Positions 49,247-60,826 of a stretch of 64,000 bases of DNA are shown here, one piece after another. Position numbers and translations under genes: made by a program. Positions within the stretch are counted from its first letter, which is position 1. Every line of letters begins with the position of its first letter. Below the pieces are notes generated by a model. It saw nothing but the letters and a program-made list of their open reading frames with translations. It was not told the DNA's origin and ran no database searches. This stretch comes from Pseudomonadota bacterium. Lineage in GTDB: Bacteria; Pseudomonadota; Alphaproteobacteria; Reyranellales; Reyranellaceae. The stretch is from NCBI GenBank assembly GCA_018240685.1, contig JAFEFG010000002.1:20075-84074 (forward strand). The letters are read 5' to 3'.

Positions 49247-52200
49247 ATGATCCTGGCGATCCCGCGAACTGCGAAGGCAATGCTGCTGGCCGGCCTGCTT
49301 GCCGCTGCCGCTCCGGCCCTGGGACAGGACGCATCGTCTCCCGATGCGACGGCAACCGTCTATCGCGTGGCAAAGCACAAGATCGCCGACGACCTCGACA
49401 AGGTGAACAAGCTCGTGGCGAGCAACACGGCCGCGACGGAGGCGGCAAAGGCGATCGTGGAGCAGGTCGCGCCGCAGAAGGGAACGGCACCGCCTCAAGC
49501 CGGGCCCGCGGCCTCTTCCGCCGCCGTTGTTTCCGCCGCTGCCGCGACCGCGGCGACCTACAACGAGCAGGCGCAGCATCTTCAGGCCGAGGCCAAGGCC
49601 GCGATCGCGAAGGCGGACGCGACGAACGACCCCGTCCGCAAGTCCGAACTCTATCTGGAGGCGATGTCGAAAGCCGATGCGGCCATGAAGGCCGGCAGGA
49701 CCGCGGCCGACAGCCTGGGCGCCTTCGATCGCGCGACCCCGTCGCGGCCGACCTGGCCGGCGCTCGAGGATCTCAGGCGGCAGGCGGCGGCGGCGGCTCC
49801 CGGCGCCGGGCTCAGCATCGACATCTTCGAGGCCGCTCTCGCGAGGTCGGCCGAAGCGGCGGCGCCGGCCAGGAACGGCGGCACCAACGCCTTCTCGATC
49901 CGGTCCTACGACGACAAGACCGCCAAGGCCGTTCTCCAGGATGGAACGGTCCTGGACCTCGCGCCGCTCCAGCGAGCGGCGCGGACCTATACGCAGGGCG
50001 GGACGCGAGGGCCGCTCATTCGGGAAGTCCCGCTGCCGCAGGGATCGGCCTTCGTTCCCGACGTGAAGAGCCACAATGCCCTGGTGATGGCGGCGAAGAA
50101 GGCCGATGGCGTCGGCGGCGTGGCCCTGCGCGTGTCGCTGGCGGCGCTGCAGGCCACCGGTGGCGACGACCTGCGCTGGGACACGACGCTGATCGAGATC
50201 GAGAAGCCGGTCCTGATCTCCCTCGACCTCCTGTACGACCGGCTCAAGCCCTATGCCGGTTCCGATGCGCGCTGGTCGGCGCTGCCGGAGGAGTTGCGGT
50301 TTCCCGGCCGGATGGCGCGCATCCACGGCTTCATTGCCGATCCCGACCATGACGATCTCTGGATCGTCGGCAGCAGGACGGACGAGCCTTCGGCCTCCAT
50401 CGACGTCGATACGATCATCCTGGCGCTGCAGGCGGCATGGCGCAGCGATACGGTGCCGGCCGTTTCCCTCGATCGCCTGCCCAACGATTCTGTCGGGCCG
50501 AACTTCCCCCGCATCGTCGGGTTGCCGGCCGATTCGCGGATGGCGAAGTCGATGCTGGATGCCGACTACCTGATGAAGCGGATCCTGCTCGGAGCGGTGA
50601 AGCCCGGTATCGCCGGCTATCGCAGTCTCGTGAACATCGCCGAGACGGGCGGCTATCCGGACACGGACTTCGATGCGCGTTTCTGGTTCCAGCCGCTTGC
50701 GCTCGGTCCGGCGTCGATCCGGCGCTCCGCCTCGCGGCGGACGATCGTCTATGACGCCGAGCTTCAGGTGCTGACCGAATCCATGAAGGCCGGCGGACAG
50801 CCGCAGGCCGCCGGCGGGCGCTTTCGCGATCCCCCCGAACAGGCCGCCGCCGAGTTCTCGCGCAATCTCGCGCGTCTCGTGGCCGACCGGCAGGCCGATC
50901 CCGGCCGCCTGTTCGAGCGTCTCTACGGCATTTCGGACGCGGTCACGCTGGCGCGCCTGCTGCGCCACTTCGGGAGTTCGGCCAGCCGGCTTGCGGCCTT
51001 CGCCGAATTGCCTTACCGCCGGCTGTCGGGGGCCGATGCCATTCCGCGGCAGTATCCCCTCGTCAGCAAGACCATGACCGTCATGCTGCCGAGCGGGCAG
51101 GCCGCTTCACCCGTGGTGGCGGGCGGTGTGGCGATGCGGGTGGGCGTGGAGCGGCGGTCGGTGTCGACCGACTACGATGCGTTCCTCGAAGCCCTGGAGC
51201 GGCTGGTGGCGGCGGCGCGCACGGGAAGCGGGTCACCGTCCTGGCTCATCGAACCCGCCTTCTCCCTGCGGGCTCCGGCCACTGAGCGCAGCGCGTCGGC
51301 GGCGGCATTCGACACCGCCTTCGCGGCGGGCCTGTCCGCCTTCAACGCCGGCGATGGAGAGGCGGCGGTGCGGGAGTTCCGCCGTGCCGTCGCGCAGGAC
51401 TCCTATTCGGCGCGGGCCAATGCCTGGCTGGCCTATGCCAGCCTGTGGAACGGCGACGCCGACGCCGCGGCGACCCTCGCGTCGCGGGCGAGCGTCCTCG
51501 ATTCCGGAGACATCCTCGTGTCGGCGATCGCCTATGACGTGGCGAGGAGAACGGCTCCGGAAGGGACGGAGGTCAGTCCGAAGTCGCCCGAGGTGGCCAA
51601 GCGTCTCGTCGACCTCTATCTCGAGCTCGGTCAGGCCGGCCGCAAGGCGGGCGACGACGCCTTCACCGACTGGATCGAGGAGGCGCTGGACCTCGATCCC
51701 GACAACAGCGATGCGCAGACTCTCTTCGGGTTCGAGCGGCTGTGGGGGAAGGAGAAGGATGTCGACGCGGCCCTTTCGGCCTTCCAGGACGCCCGCAGGA
51801 TCCTGATGGCCCGCGGCCGCGAGTTGCTGCGCGGTGACCGCGACGGGAGCCGCGGTTACGCGGTGGCCTCCCTGGGGGCGGCCCTGGCCTTCGAGATGCG
51901 TGTGCTTTCGGGGCTAGCAGCCTTCGATCGCAAGTATCCCTTCGTCGATCCTTTCAACCGGACCCAGCTCGACCTGATGACGCGGAGCCTCTTGCCGGAG
52001 AATGTCGTGCGGCAGATAGAGGCCGATCGCAAGGCGAGGCTCGAACCGCTGCTCAAGGCGGCCGACGACCAGTTCGATGCCGCCGGCGAGTCCCTCGAAT
52101 TCCAGTCCAGCGGCGCCGCCGCCGGCACCCAGCTTCTGGCGCGCGTGCATCGTTTCCAGGTCAACATGCGGCTGCTGAAGCGCGATGCGTTGCTGCAGGA

Positions 52201-52501
52201 ACTCAAGGCGGTGCGCGCCGAGGCGGCGCGTTACATCGCGCAATATCCCCAATCCGATCTCGTCTTCGGCGCGCGCGCGAGCCTGATGCTGGCGATCGGC
52301 GATGGTGAGGAGGCGCTCTCGGACATCAATCGCGCGCTGGCGATCAATCCGGGGAGTGTGGGCGACCTTCGCATGCGCGCGCGCATTCTCGCCGCGATGG
52401 GGCGTTGCGAGGACGCCCAGGCCGACATCGGGAAGGCCCTGTCTCTGGACCCCGGTTACGACCTGGTCGACGAGACCTATCGGCGGCGGTGCGGGAGGTG
52501 A
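49247..52501 (+). CDS. Large secreted TPR protein of unknown function
   Basis: This 1084-residue protein has a signal peptide (about 27 residues, ending ALG). It continues with an Ala-rich helical region to about 200, a mixed domain at about 250-700 and TPR-like repeats from about 690 to the end (AFNAGDGEAAVREFRRAVAQ, ALSAFQDARRIL, EEALSDINRALAINPG). The middle block RIHGFIADPDHDDLWIVG with DSRMAKSMLDADYLMKRIL reminds me of planctomycete DUF1598-type proteins, but that is recollection, not a match. GGGGGCGGG precedes the ATG. It is the centre of the four-gene unit; a periplasmic scaffold or complex-forming role is plausible. Confidence 0.75.
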   Translation: MILAIPRTAKAMLLAGLLAAAAPALGQDASSPDATATVYRVAKHKIADDLDKVNKLVASNTAATEAAKAIVEQVAPQKGTAPPQAGPAASSAAVVSAAAATAATYNEQAQHLQAEAKAAIAKADATNDPVRKSELYLEAMSKADAAMKAGRTAADSLGAFDRATPSRPTWPALEDLRRQAAAAAPGAGLSIDIFEAALARSAEAAAPARNGGTNAFSIRSYDDKTAKAVLQDGTVLDLAPLQRAARTYTQGGTRGPLIREVPLPQGSAFVPDVKSHNALVMAAKKADGVGGVALRVSLAALQATGGDDLRWDTTLIEIEKPVLISLDLLYDRLKPYAGSDARWSALPEELRFPGRMARIHGFIADPDHDDLWIVGSRTDEPSASIDVDTIILALQAAWRSDTVPAVSLDRLPNDSVGPNFPRIVGLPADSRMAKSMLDADYLMKRILLGAVKPGIAGYRSLVNIAETGGYPDTDFDARFWFQPLALGPASIRRSASRRTIVYDAELQVLTESMKAGGQPQAAGGRFRDPPEQAAAEFSRNLARLVADRQADPGRLFERLYGISDAVTLARLLRHFGSSASRLAAFAELPYRRLSGADAIPRQYPLVSKTMTVMLPSGQAASPVVAGGVAMRVGVERRSVSTDYDAFLEALERLVAAARTGSGSPSWLIEPAFSLRAPATERSASAAAFDTAFAAGLSAFNAGDGEAAVREFRRAVAQDSYSARANAWLAYASLWNGDADAAATLASRASVLDSGDILVSAIAYDVARRTAPEGTEVSPKSPEVAKRLVDLYLELGQAGRKAGDDAFTDWIEEALDLDPDNSDAQTLFGFERLWGKEKDVDAALSAFQDARRILMARGRELLRGDRDGSRGYAVASLGAALAFEMRVLSGLAAFDRKYPFVDPFNRTQLDLMTRSLLPENVVRQIEADRKARLEPLLKAADDQFDAAGESLEFQSSGAAAGTQLLARVHRFQVNMRLLKRDALLQELKAVRAEAARYIAQYPQSDLVFGARASLMLAIGDGEEALSDINRALAINPGSVGDLRMRARILAAMGRCEDAQADIGKALSLDPGYDLVDETYRRRCGR

Positions 52502-52503
52502 CG

Positions 52504-53421
52504 ATGGGTCCTGACGTGTCGCGTTTCGTGTCGAAGATGCTCGGTGCCGGCGCGCTCATCGCCGCGATGGGCGCGCTCGCCATGCCGGCGGCGGCGCAAT
52601 GCAAGCCGGGCGACCATCTGATCGGCGAGGATACGGATTTCTATTACTGCTCGACGAGAACCTGCGCGCAGCTGGCCGGCCAGATCGGGCGCGACCAGGA
52701 CGCCCTGAAACGCCTGCGCGAGTCCATCCTTGCCAACAACGCCGAATTGCACGAGTGGACCGCGAAGAACCGGGAGGCCGAGCTCAAGGCCCGCGACCAT
52801 GCGACCGGCTTTCTGGTCGATACCGCGCTGGGGGCGCTCATCGATCTCAAGTCGGAGCAGCTTGCGGAGGTGGAGGCCGAGTTCGGCAAGCGCCTGCCCA
52901 TGGGCACGACCTGGCGGATGCAGGTCGACAGGGTCCGGGAGCTGAGGTCGCAGTCGGCCCGGCTGGCCGGCACCGTCGACGGCCTGAAGCTCGGCCGCTA
53001 TCCCGGGCTCAATGCCGTCGACTGGTGGGCCGAGGTCAGGCATTGGGGCAAGGACGTCGAGGATCGGGCGGGGGGGATCCGCCGCAACCTCGACGAGATC
53101 GAGCGCGATCCCGAGGCGGCGGCCATCCTGAAGGAGCACGGAGTGAAGTTCGTCACCGATGGGCTCAAGGCCGCGCTGGCGCCGGTCATCGAGAGGCCGC
53201 TCTCCTTCGGCCAGTTCATCGTCGACTACGGATACGATGTCGGGGCCTGGCTCGCGAGCAAGGCCCGCATCGAGCAGAACGTCCTGAACCAGGACGCCAA
53301 CCGCATCGCCGTCTGCAAGCTGTCGATGCAGCTTCAGAAGACCGTCCGCGACAACAACATCTGCAACAAGAAGTATCCGGACCCGAAGAGTCCGGAACCC
53401 GATCCCGCGAAATGCCGATGA
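52504..53421 (+). CDS. Secreted helical protein with six cysteines
   Basis: This 305-residue protein has a signal peptide ending AMPAAA. It is mainly helical (LKRLRESILANNAELHEW, a coiled-coil candidate near 67-100) and carries Cys33, Cys49, Cys54 at the start and three more near the C-terminus (AVCKL, NICNKK and the penultimate residue), allowing a disulfide-tied fold. The sequence before Cys33 (AAQ) does not fit a lipobox. I do not recognise the family. It starts two bases after the large TPR gene. Confidence 0.72.
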   Translation: MGPDVSRFVSKMLGAGALIAAMGALAMPAAAQCKPGDHLIGEDTDFYYCSTRTCAQLAGQIGRDQDALKRLRESILANNAELHEWTAKNREAELKARDHATGFLVDTALGALIDLKSEQLAEVEAEFGKRLPMGTTWRMQVDRVRELRSQSARLAGTVDGLKLGRYPGLNAVDWWAEVRHWGKDVEDRAGGIRRNLDEIERDPEAAAILKEHGVKFVTDGLKAALAPVIERPLSFGQFIVDYGYDVGAWLASKARIEQNVLNQDANRIAVCKLSMQLQKTVRDNNICNKKYPDPKSPEPDPAKCR

Positions 53422-53470
53422 GGCGTCGGTCGCGGCCCCGTGAGCACAGCCTGAAAGGAAGGACCTGCGG

Positions 53471-53794
53471 ATGGTGATGATCTGGCGCGGCTGGGGAATC
53501 CTGGCTCTCTTCGTTCCCCTGGTCTGGTTTCTCGTGCCGATCTTCGGCTTCGTCATCTTTCAGGTCTACGAACCCGACAGCGTCAAGGTGACAGCCAGCT
53601 TCCTGCGCCTGGAAGCGGCGGCCCAGGCCGCCGCTGCGCTCACGCTGTGGCTCGTCACCCGCTATCGCGCCCACGCGCCGGCCGGTGCCGATCACTTCCT
53701 CTTCGTCCCCCTGCGGTTCTGGACGTGGCTGATCGGCCTGATTGCCGTCGTGGCGTTCGTCGCCTCGTTCCTCGGCCTCGATTTCTCCGCCTGA
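53471..53794 (+). CDS. Small membrane protein of unknown function
   Basis: This 107-residue protein (MVMIWRGWGILALFVP start) has three membrane segments, about 7-30, 45-62 and 84-103, with a short polar loop TRYRAHAPAGADHF. Trp and Pro are abundant near the membrane edges. The family is not recognised. It follows the six-cysteine protein by 49 bases and closes the putative four-gene unit. Confidence 0.65.
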   Translation: MVMIWRGWGILALFVPLVWFLVPIFGFVIFQVYEPDSVKVTASFLRLEAAAQAAAALTLWLVTRYRAHAPAGADHFLFVPLRFWTWLIGLIAVVAFVASFLGLDFSA

Positions 53795-53853
53795 CGGCCG
53801 GCGCCCGGACCGCGAGGATCGGAGGCGGCCTTTCCTTTTCCGTCGTGCCGTCG

Positions 53854-54405
53854 CTATGGCCGTCCGGCGGGAACGTCGAGCGCGATCTCGTTGCGCTCGC
53901 CGGCAACGATGATCCGCCCCACATCGCCGGCCGGCGAAACGCGGAGAACGGCCGAGATCGGTGTCGGGGTGGAGGATGCCACCGTCGGGGGCGGGCAGGC
54001 GAGAAAGTCGACAACGATGGCCCGTCGGCCGGAAGACGCGGGCCGTTCGACGAGCGTGGGCTGTGTCCACCCTGCGCTCGCGGCGGTGCCTCGCGCCTCG
54101 ACGACCAGTTTGGCGCCTTGGGCGGCGACGCTTGCGGCTTCGACCCGCGCGATCCTTTGGAAGAGACAGAGGCCGTGATGATCCGATGCCTGCGCGCCGG
54201 CCGCCGGACGGACGAAGCAGAGACCGGCGGGCCCCTTGATCAACGGCAGGCCGTCGAGCACGCCGACCTGGGACCCGATTGCCGGTTCCGGGCAGGCGCT
54301 GAAGACGTCGGGGCCGCGGCCGGGCGGTGTCCGTTGCTGCGCCGAGAGATCGCCTGTGCCGATGGCCACGGCGAGCGGTGCGGCGATGAGGAGAGAGACG
54401 CGCAT
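53854..54405 (-). CDS. Secreted protein of unknown function
   Basis: This 183-residue protein has a signal peptide of about 22 residues (MRVSLLIAAPLAVAIG, ending LSA). The mature part has four Cys (FSACPEP, GLCFVRP, GLCLFQR and FLACPPP) and beta-like segments with Ala/Val/Gly. I do not recognise it. It converges with the four-gene unit (59 bases between ends) and is preceded by the CLC gene on the same strand after 118 bases. Confidence 0.62.
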   Translation of the reverse strand: MRVSLLIAAPLAVAIGTGDLSAQQRTPPGRGPDVFSACPEPAIGSQVGVLDGLPLIKGPAGLCFVRPAAGAQASDHHGLCLFQRIARVEAASVAAQGAKLVVEARGTAASAGWTQPTLVERPASSGRRAIVVDFLACPPPTVASSTPTPISAVLRVSPAGDVGRIIVAGERNEIALDVPAGRP

Positions 54406-54523
54406 GCTAGGCTTCGTGCCGGACCAGTCTTGTCCGACTCTCGAAGCCGATCAATCGGGACATGCGGAGCCGGCCGTGGCGGCGGAAAAATGCGTCGCGC
54501 GGTTGCCGTCTCAGGGCGCCGCC

Positions 54524-55972
54524 TCAGTGCGTCGTCGCGGCGCCGCCGTTCTGCTGCAGGAAGCCCTTGGCGAGGGCATGGTAGACGCCTTCGGGGCAGA
54601 CGAGGCGGGAAGCCATGTACGCGATGAGCGATGCCGCCATCAGCGGTATCACCATGGCGTGGTTCTCGGTCATCTCGGTCACGATGACGAAGGCGGTGAT
54701 CGGCGCCTGCACGACCCCGGCGAAGTAGGCCACCATGCCGAGAAGCATCACCGCTTCGAACGGGGCGGATGGGAAGAAGGGGGCGATGTTGGCGCCGAGC
54801 CCGGCGCCCACGGCGAGCGACGGCGCGAAGATGCCGCCCGGAATGCCGCTGATCGCCGAGAAGGTGGTGGCCGCGAACTTCAGCAGGCCGAAGTCCATCC
54901 GCAGCGGCGCACCGTTCTCCAGCGCCGCCTTCACCTGCTCGTAGCCCGTGCCGTAGATGGCATCGCCCGAGGCGAGACCGCACAGGGCCACGGCCAGGCC
55001 GCAGAGCGTGGCGAAGGCGATGCGATGGCCCTTGATCCAGGTGCCGATCGAACCGGGAAGGCCGCGCGCCACGACGATGAGGATGCGGCTGAACAGTCCG
55101 CCCGCGAGGCCGCCGACCACACCGCATACCGGCACGGCGAGCCAGTCGAGGCCGCCGCGCAGCATGGTCGGGGTCGATCCGAAATAGGCGTAGTTGCCCA
55201 CCAGCGCGAGGGAGGTCAGGCCGGCCGTGATCACCGAGGCGATGATCAGGCTGTTGGTCCGGGTCTCGAACTTGCGGCTCATCTCCTCGATGCCGAACAC
55301 GATGCCGGCCAGGGGCGTATTGAAGGCCGCGGCGACGCCGGCGGCCGCGCCGGCCAGGATCAGTCCGGGCTGCCGCCGCGGCGACAGCCGGCCGATGGCG
55401 AACATGATGGAAGCGCCGACCTGGACGGTCGGCCCCTCGCGGCCGACCGAGGCGCCGCAGAGCAGGCCGAGCAGGGTCAGGAGCACCTTGCCGACGGCGA
55501 TGCGGATCGAGACCAGCCGGCCACGCGCGCTTTGGTCGCGGAGTTCCCGCGCGGCGATCGCCTGCGGGATGCCGCTTCCCTGCGAGTTCTGGAAGTAGCG
55601 GTTGGTCAGGTAGACGGAGAGGGCGAAGCCTGCCGGCGTGACCAGCAGGGAGGCATATCGCCACTTGTGCAGCAGCATCGCGAAATGCGCCTGCGCCTGG
55701 TCGGCGAGGAGCGCCAGCGCCACGGCGACGGCGCCCACCGTGATGCCTCCGAGCAGGAAGATGATGCGTCGCTGCCACCGCGCCGATGTGACCTTGATGA
55801 GGCGCGGGAAGCGATCTGCTCGGAACAACTTCATGTAGAATTGCCTTGGAACCAGCCGGAAGGCCGAGCGATAGCGGCTTTTCGACCATGGTGAAAGATC
55901 GACGTTGGTTTGGGGCGAATTGGTCGCTCGCTTGCGTCTCGGCATGAGATCGCCCTGCAGTTCCGATGCCAT
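54524..55972 (-). CDS. CLC-type chloride/proton antiporter
   Basis: This 482-residue channel-fold protein has selectivity motifs GSGIP at 132-136, GREGP at 177-181 with gating Glu179, and GIFAPSLAVGA. Glu229-Glu230 in FGIEEM match the proton-path glutamate of E. coli ClcA, which suggests an exchanger rather than a channel. The N-terminus is longer by about 60 residues than the compact bacterial form; ATG 55945 (residue 10) is an alternative start. No CBS domains follow. It is divergent from the HlyD-like gene. Confidence 0.9.
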   Translation of the reverse strand: MASELQGDLMPRRKRATNSPQTNVDLSPWSKSRYRSAFRLVPRQFYMKLFRADRFPRLIKVTSARWQRRIIFLLGGITVGAVAVALALLADQAQAHFAMLLHKWRYASLLVTPAGFALSVYLTNRYFQNSQGSGIPQAIAARELRDQSARGRLVSIRIAVGKVLLTLLGLLCGASVGREGPTVQVGASIMFAIGRLSPRRQPGLILAGAAAGVAAAFNTPLAGIVFGIEEMSRKFETRTNSLIIASVITAGLTSLALVGNYAYFGSTPTMLRGGLDWLAVPVCGVVGGLAGGLFSRILIVVARGLPGSIGTWIKGHRIAFATLCGLAVALCGLASGDAIYGTGYEQVKAALENGAPLRMDFGLLKFAATTFSAISGIPGGIFAPSLAVGAGLGANIAPFFPSAPFEAVMLLGMVAYFAGVVQAPITAFVIVTEMTENHAMVIPLMAASLIAYMASRLVCPEGVYHALAKGFLQQNGGAATTH

Positions 55973-56094
55973 CAGGGCGTGATGCGCCGCGGCTCGGCCG
56001 CGATCCGATGGCGCAAGCGGCCTTTTCCCGTCTTGGCTTGGCCTCTACGATGGCGGATAGAGAAATCCCGGCCTCGATCGAGACATTCGTTGTT

Positions 56095-57153
56095 ATGAAC
56101 CAGAAGAAAAGGCTCGTGCTGTGGGTGGCGGCCCTGTCGGCGGCGAGCGCCCTCTCGCTGTCGGTGGCCGGTCCGCGACTCGAGAGCGGCCAGAATGCCG
56201 CGGCGCGCGCGCCGTTGATGGTGCGGGGGTTCACGGCCGCCGAGGCCGCTCAGTCCATCCTCACCGGCATCGGGAGCGACATCGTGCTCGAGCTGCGCGT
56301 GGTCGAGGGGCAGCAGGTGAAGCGCGGCGATGTCGTTGCGGTCCTCGCGAACTATCCGATCGCCGACATCGCGGTTCGCTCCGCTGAAGCCGAGCTCGAG
56401 AAGGTGCAGGAGCGGCGCAAGAGCCTGGCGGCAGGCATCATGGTCGCCAAGAAGGACAAGGCGGGCGAGGCGTCCGGCGAAGCGGGCAAGCCGAAGAGCA
56501 AGGACTCCGCCCATGCTAAGCCTGGGATTGCCGAGCAGGAAGTGCTGGTCAAGCTGTCGGCCGAGGAGGCCAAGCTCAAGGCGCTCACCATGCAGCGTTC
56601 CGGTCTGCCGCCGGACCAGAGGGAGCTCGAGGTCAGCGTCTCGCAGCAGAACCGGGAGCATGAGCAGGCGAGACTGCGCGTCCTCAAGGAGACCCTCGCC
56701 GACGATCTCGCGGAGAGCGACGCCGATATCCAGGTCAAGACGGCGGCGCTCGATGATGCCCGACTGCTGCGCGAGCAGGCCATGGTCCGCTCGCCGATCG
56801 ACGGCGTCGTGGTCCATATATGGACGCACCCCGGCGAAAGGATCCGGCGCGGCATCGCGCAGATCGTCGACATGAACCGGCTGCGCATCGTCGCCGACAT
56901 CGACGAGGTGCTGATCACGCGCATGAAAGTGGGCGGCAAGGTGTCGGTGACCTTCCGGGGCGAGAAGACGAGCCACGCGGGCAGGATCGTCTTCGTCGGC
57001 GCGGAGGTGCGGCGCACGCCCAATCTCGGCGGCTTCGGCAGCGAGGTGACCAACGTGCGCAGCGTGCCGGTCAAGATCGAGCTGAACGATCCGGCCCAGA
57101 TGCCGCACATGGTGGGACGCGAGGCGGTCATCACGTTCGACGAGGACCCGTAG
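56095..57153 (+). CDS. HlyD/DevB-like periplasmic adaptor
   Basis: This 352-residue protein has an N-terminal signal or anchor (LVLWVAALSAASALSLSVAG), a split lipoyl-type domain (LELRVVEGQQVKRGDVVAVL near 63-83 and MVRSPIDGVVVHIWTHPGE near 230), a long helical hairpin with Lys/Ala-rich sequence in between, and a beta-barrel region with RIVADIDEVLITRMKVGG in pieces. This is the plan of adaptors for ABC exporters such as DevB. No ABC or MFS partner is adjacent. ATG 56095 is preferred to the in-frame ATG 56050, because the anchor begins there. Confidence 0.82.
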   Translation: MNQKKRLVLWVAALSAASALSLSVAGPRLESGQNAAARAPLMVRGFTAAEAAQSILTGIGSDIVLELRVVEGQQVKRGDVVAVLANYPIADIAVRSAEAELEKVQERRKSLAAGIMVAKKDKAGEASGEAGKPKSKDSAHAKPGIAEQEVLVKLSAEEAKLKALTMQRSGLPPDQRELEVSVSQQNREHEQARLRVLKETLADDLAESDADIQVKTAALDDARLLREQAMVRSPIDGVVVHIWTHPGERIRRGIAQIVDMNRLRIVADIDEVLITRMKVGGKVSVTFRGEKTSHAGRIVFVGAEVRRTPNLGGFGSEVTNVRSVPVKIELNDPAQMPHMVGREAVITFDEDP

Positions 57154-57197
57154 CCGCCCGGCAAGGACGGGACGAACGGGAAGCATCTGCGGGAAGA

Positions 57198-57272
<75 letters not shown>

Positions 57273-57428
57273 CTCTGCGGGGACGGGCCCAGGCGCGGCG
57301 CGGATATGCCATAGGGGAGGGCGGGGTTCAACCGCTTGCCGCCCGCCGAAACGGGCCGTCTGCGCCGGCTTGCCGGCCGCGGTGCCATGGTCCTACGATT
57401 TCCGCCAAAAGAAAGCAGGAGGGAACGT

Positions 57429-58532
57429 ATGGACTGGCGTCCGATTTCGGCCGATTCGCACATCACCGAGCCGCCCGACTGCTATGTCGGGCACATCGAC
57501 CCGGCCTGGCGGGAGCGGGCGCCGCGGCTGATCCACAAGGAGGGGCTGGGCGACACCTTCGTCGTCGAGGGCATGAAGACGCCGGTGCCGCTCGGATTGA
57601 TCGCCGCCGCCGGCGTGGCGCCCCAGGACATTCGCATGGGGGGCGCCAAATTCGACGACCTGCACCGCAGCGGCTGGGATCCGAGCCGGCGGCTGGCCGA
57701 CCAGGACCGCGACGGCATCGCGGCCGAGATCATCTATCCCACGGTCGGCATGCTGATCTGCAACCATCCCGACTTCGACTACAAGAAAGCCTGCTTCGAC
57801 GCCTACAACCGCTGGCTCCAGGGCTACTGCGCCTACGCGCCCGACCGCCTGATCGGGCTCGGCCAGACCGCGCTGCGCACCGTGAAGGAGGGCATCGCCG
57901 ATCTCGAGCGCATCAAGGCGATGGGCTTCCGCGGCGTGATGATGCCTGGCAATCCTGGCGAGAAGGACTACGACGATCCGGCCTACGACCCGTTCTGGGA
58001 GGCCGCGATCGCGCTCGAGCTGCCGCTGTCCTGGCACATCCTCACCACCAGCGGCGACAACACGCTCGCCAGGCCGCGCGGACCCAAGATCAACGGCTTC
58101 CTGAGCATCATCCGCGGCTGCCAGGACATCATGGGCATGCTGGTCTTCTCCGGCGTGTTCGAGCGCCATCCGAAGCTGCGGGTGGTCTGCGTCGAGGCCG
58201 ATGCCGGCTGGGCGCCGCACTTCATGTATCGCATGGACCATGCCTACAAGCGCCATCGCTACTGGATGAAGGGCCAGGAACTGCAGCGGCTGCCGTCGGA
58301 GTATTTCCGCGACCACATCTCGCTCACCTTCCAGGACGACTGGACGGCGTTCCAGTTCGCCGACCGGCTGGGGCCGCAGCAGCTCATGTGGGCCAACGAC
58401 TTCCCGCACAGCGACTCGACCTGGCCGTGGAGCCAGGAGGTGCTGGAGGAGCAGACGCGCGATCTCACGCCGGCGCTGAAGAAGCGCATCCTGCGCGACA
58501 ACGTGGCGGAGCTGTACCGGCTCGCGGCCTGA
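57429..58532 (+). CDS. Amidohydrolase family metal-dependent hydrolase (amidohydro_2)
   Basis: This is a 367-residue TIM-barrel protein of the amidohydrolase-2 group (ACMSD/resorcylate decarboxylase relatives). It begins MDWRPISADSHITEPPD, with the degenerate D-x-H metal motif, then RLIGLGQTAL, MGFRGVMMPGNPG, LSWHILTT (metal His), VCVEADAGWAPHFMYRMDH and QLMWANDFPHSDSTWP with the C-terminal Asp. It may decarboxylate or hydrolyse an aromatic or lactone substrate. The very strong AGGAGGG site fixes ATG 57429. It ends just before a bidirectional terminator shared with rpoD. Confidence 0.88.
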   Translation: MDWRPISADSHITEPPDCYVGHIDPAWRERAPRLIHKEGLGDTFVVEGMKTPVPLGLIAAAGVAPQDIRMGGAKFDDLHRSGWDPSRRLADQDRDGIAAEIIYPTVGMLICNHPDFDYKKACFDAYNRWLQGYCAYAPDRLIGLGQTALRTVKEGIADLERIKAMGFRGVMMPGNPGEKDYDDPAYDPFWEAAIALELPLSWHILTTSGDNTLARPRGPKINGFLSIIRGCQDIMGMLVFSGVFERHPKLRVVCVEADAGWAPHFMYRMDHAYKRHRYWMKGQELQRLPSEYFRDHISLTFQDDWTAFQFADRLGPQQLMWANDFPHSDSTWPWSQEVLEEQTRDLTPALKKRILRDNVAELYRLAA

Positions 58533-58553
58533 CCGCCCGCACCCGGGCATGAA

Positions 58554-58578
58554 AAAGCCGGGGACGGGCCCCGGCTTT
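58554..58578. terminator. Bidirectional Rho-independent terminator
   Basis: The perfect ten-pair stem AAAGCCGGGG / CCCCGGCTTT surrounds ACGGG. It has an A-run on the left and a T-run within the right arm, so it can stop transcripts from both the amidohydrolase gene (plus) and rpoD (minus), whose ends lie on either side. Confidence 0.85.
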
Positions 58579-58619
58579 CCGATGATGCTCTGGCCGACGA
58601 TCTGGCGGCGTGACCGCGA

Positions 58620-60659
<2,040 letters not shown>

Positions 60660-60826
60660 TTCTTTTCCTTGGCACTGCGACAAACAGGGTTAACGGCCCG
60701 CGAGGGCCGGGAATCTGGCTGCAAGAAGGGGGGCGGGCGGGCGACCCGCAAAGCATCCCTTCTACTATATGGGGCATAACTTCAAGGGGCGATAGGGGCA
60801 TCGGCTCCAAAATACGCGTTCGGTCG

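Noticed and set aside
49103..50968. A 621-codon minus-strand frame opposite the large TPR gene
   Set aside because: Arg-rich composition without domains; the plus-strand gene has a signal peptide, a ribosome site and close spacing with both neighbours.
52594..52602. Possible lipobox before Cys33 of the six-cysteine protein
   Set aside because: The residues before Cys are AAQ; Gln at -1 does not fit the lipobox, which needs Gly, Ala or Ser.
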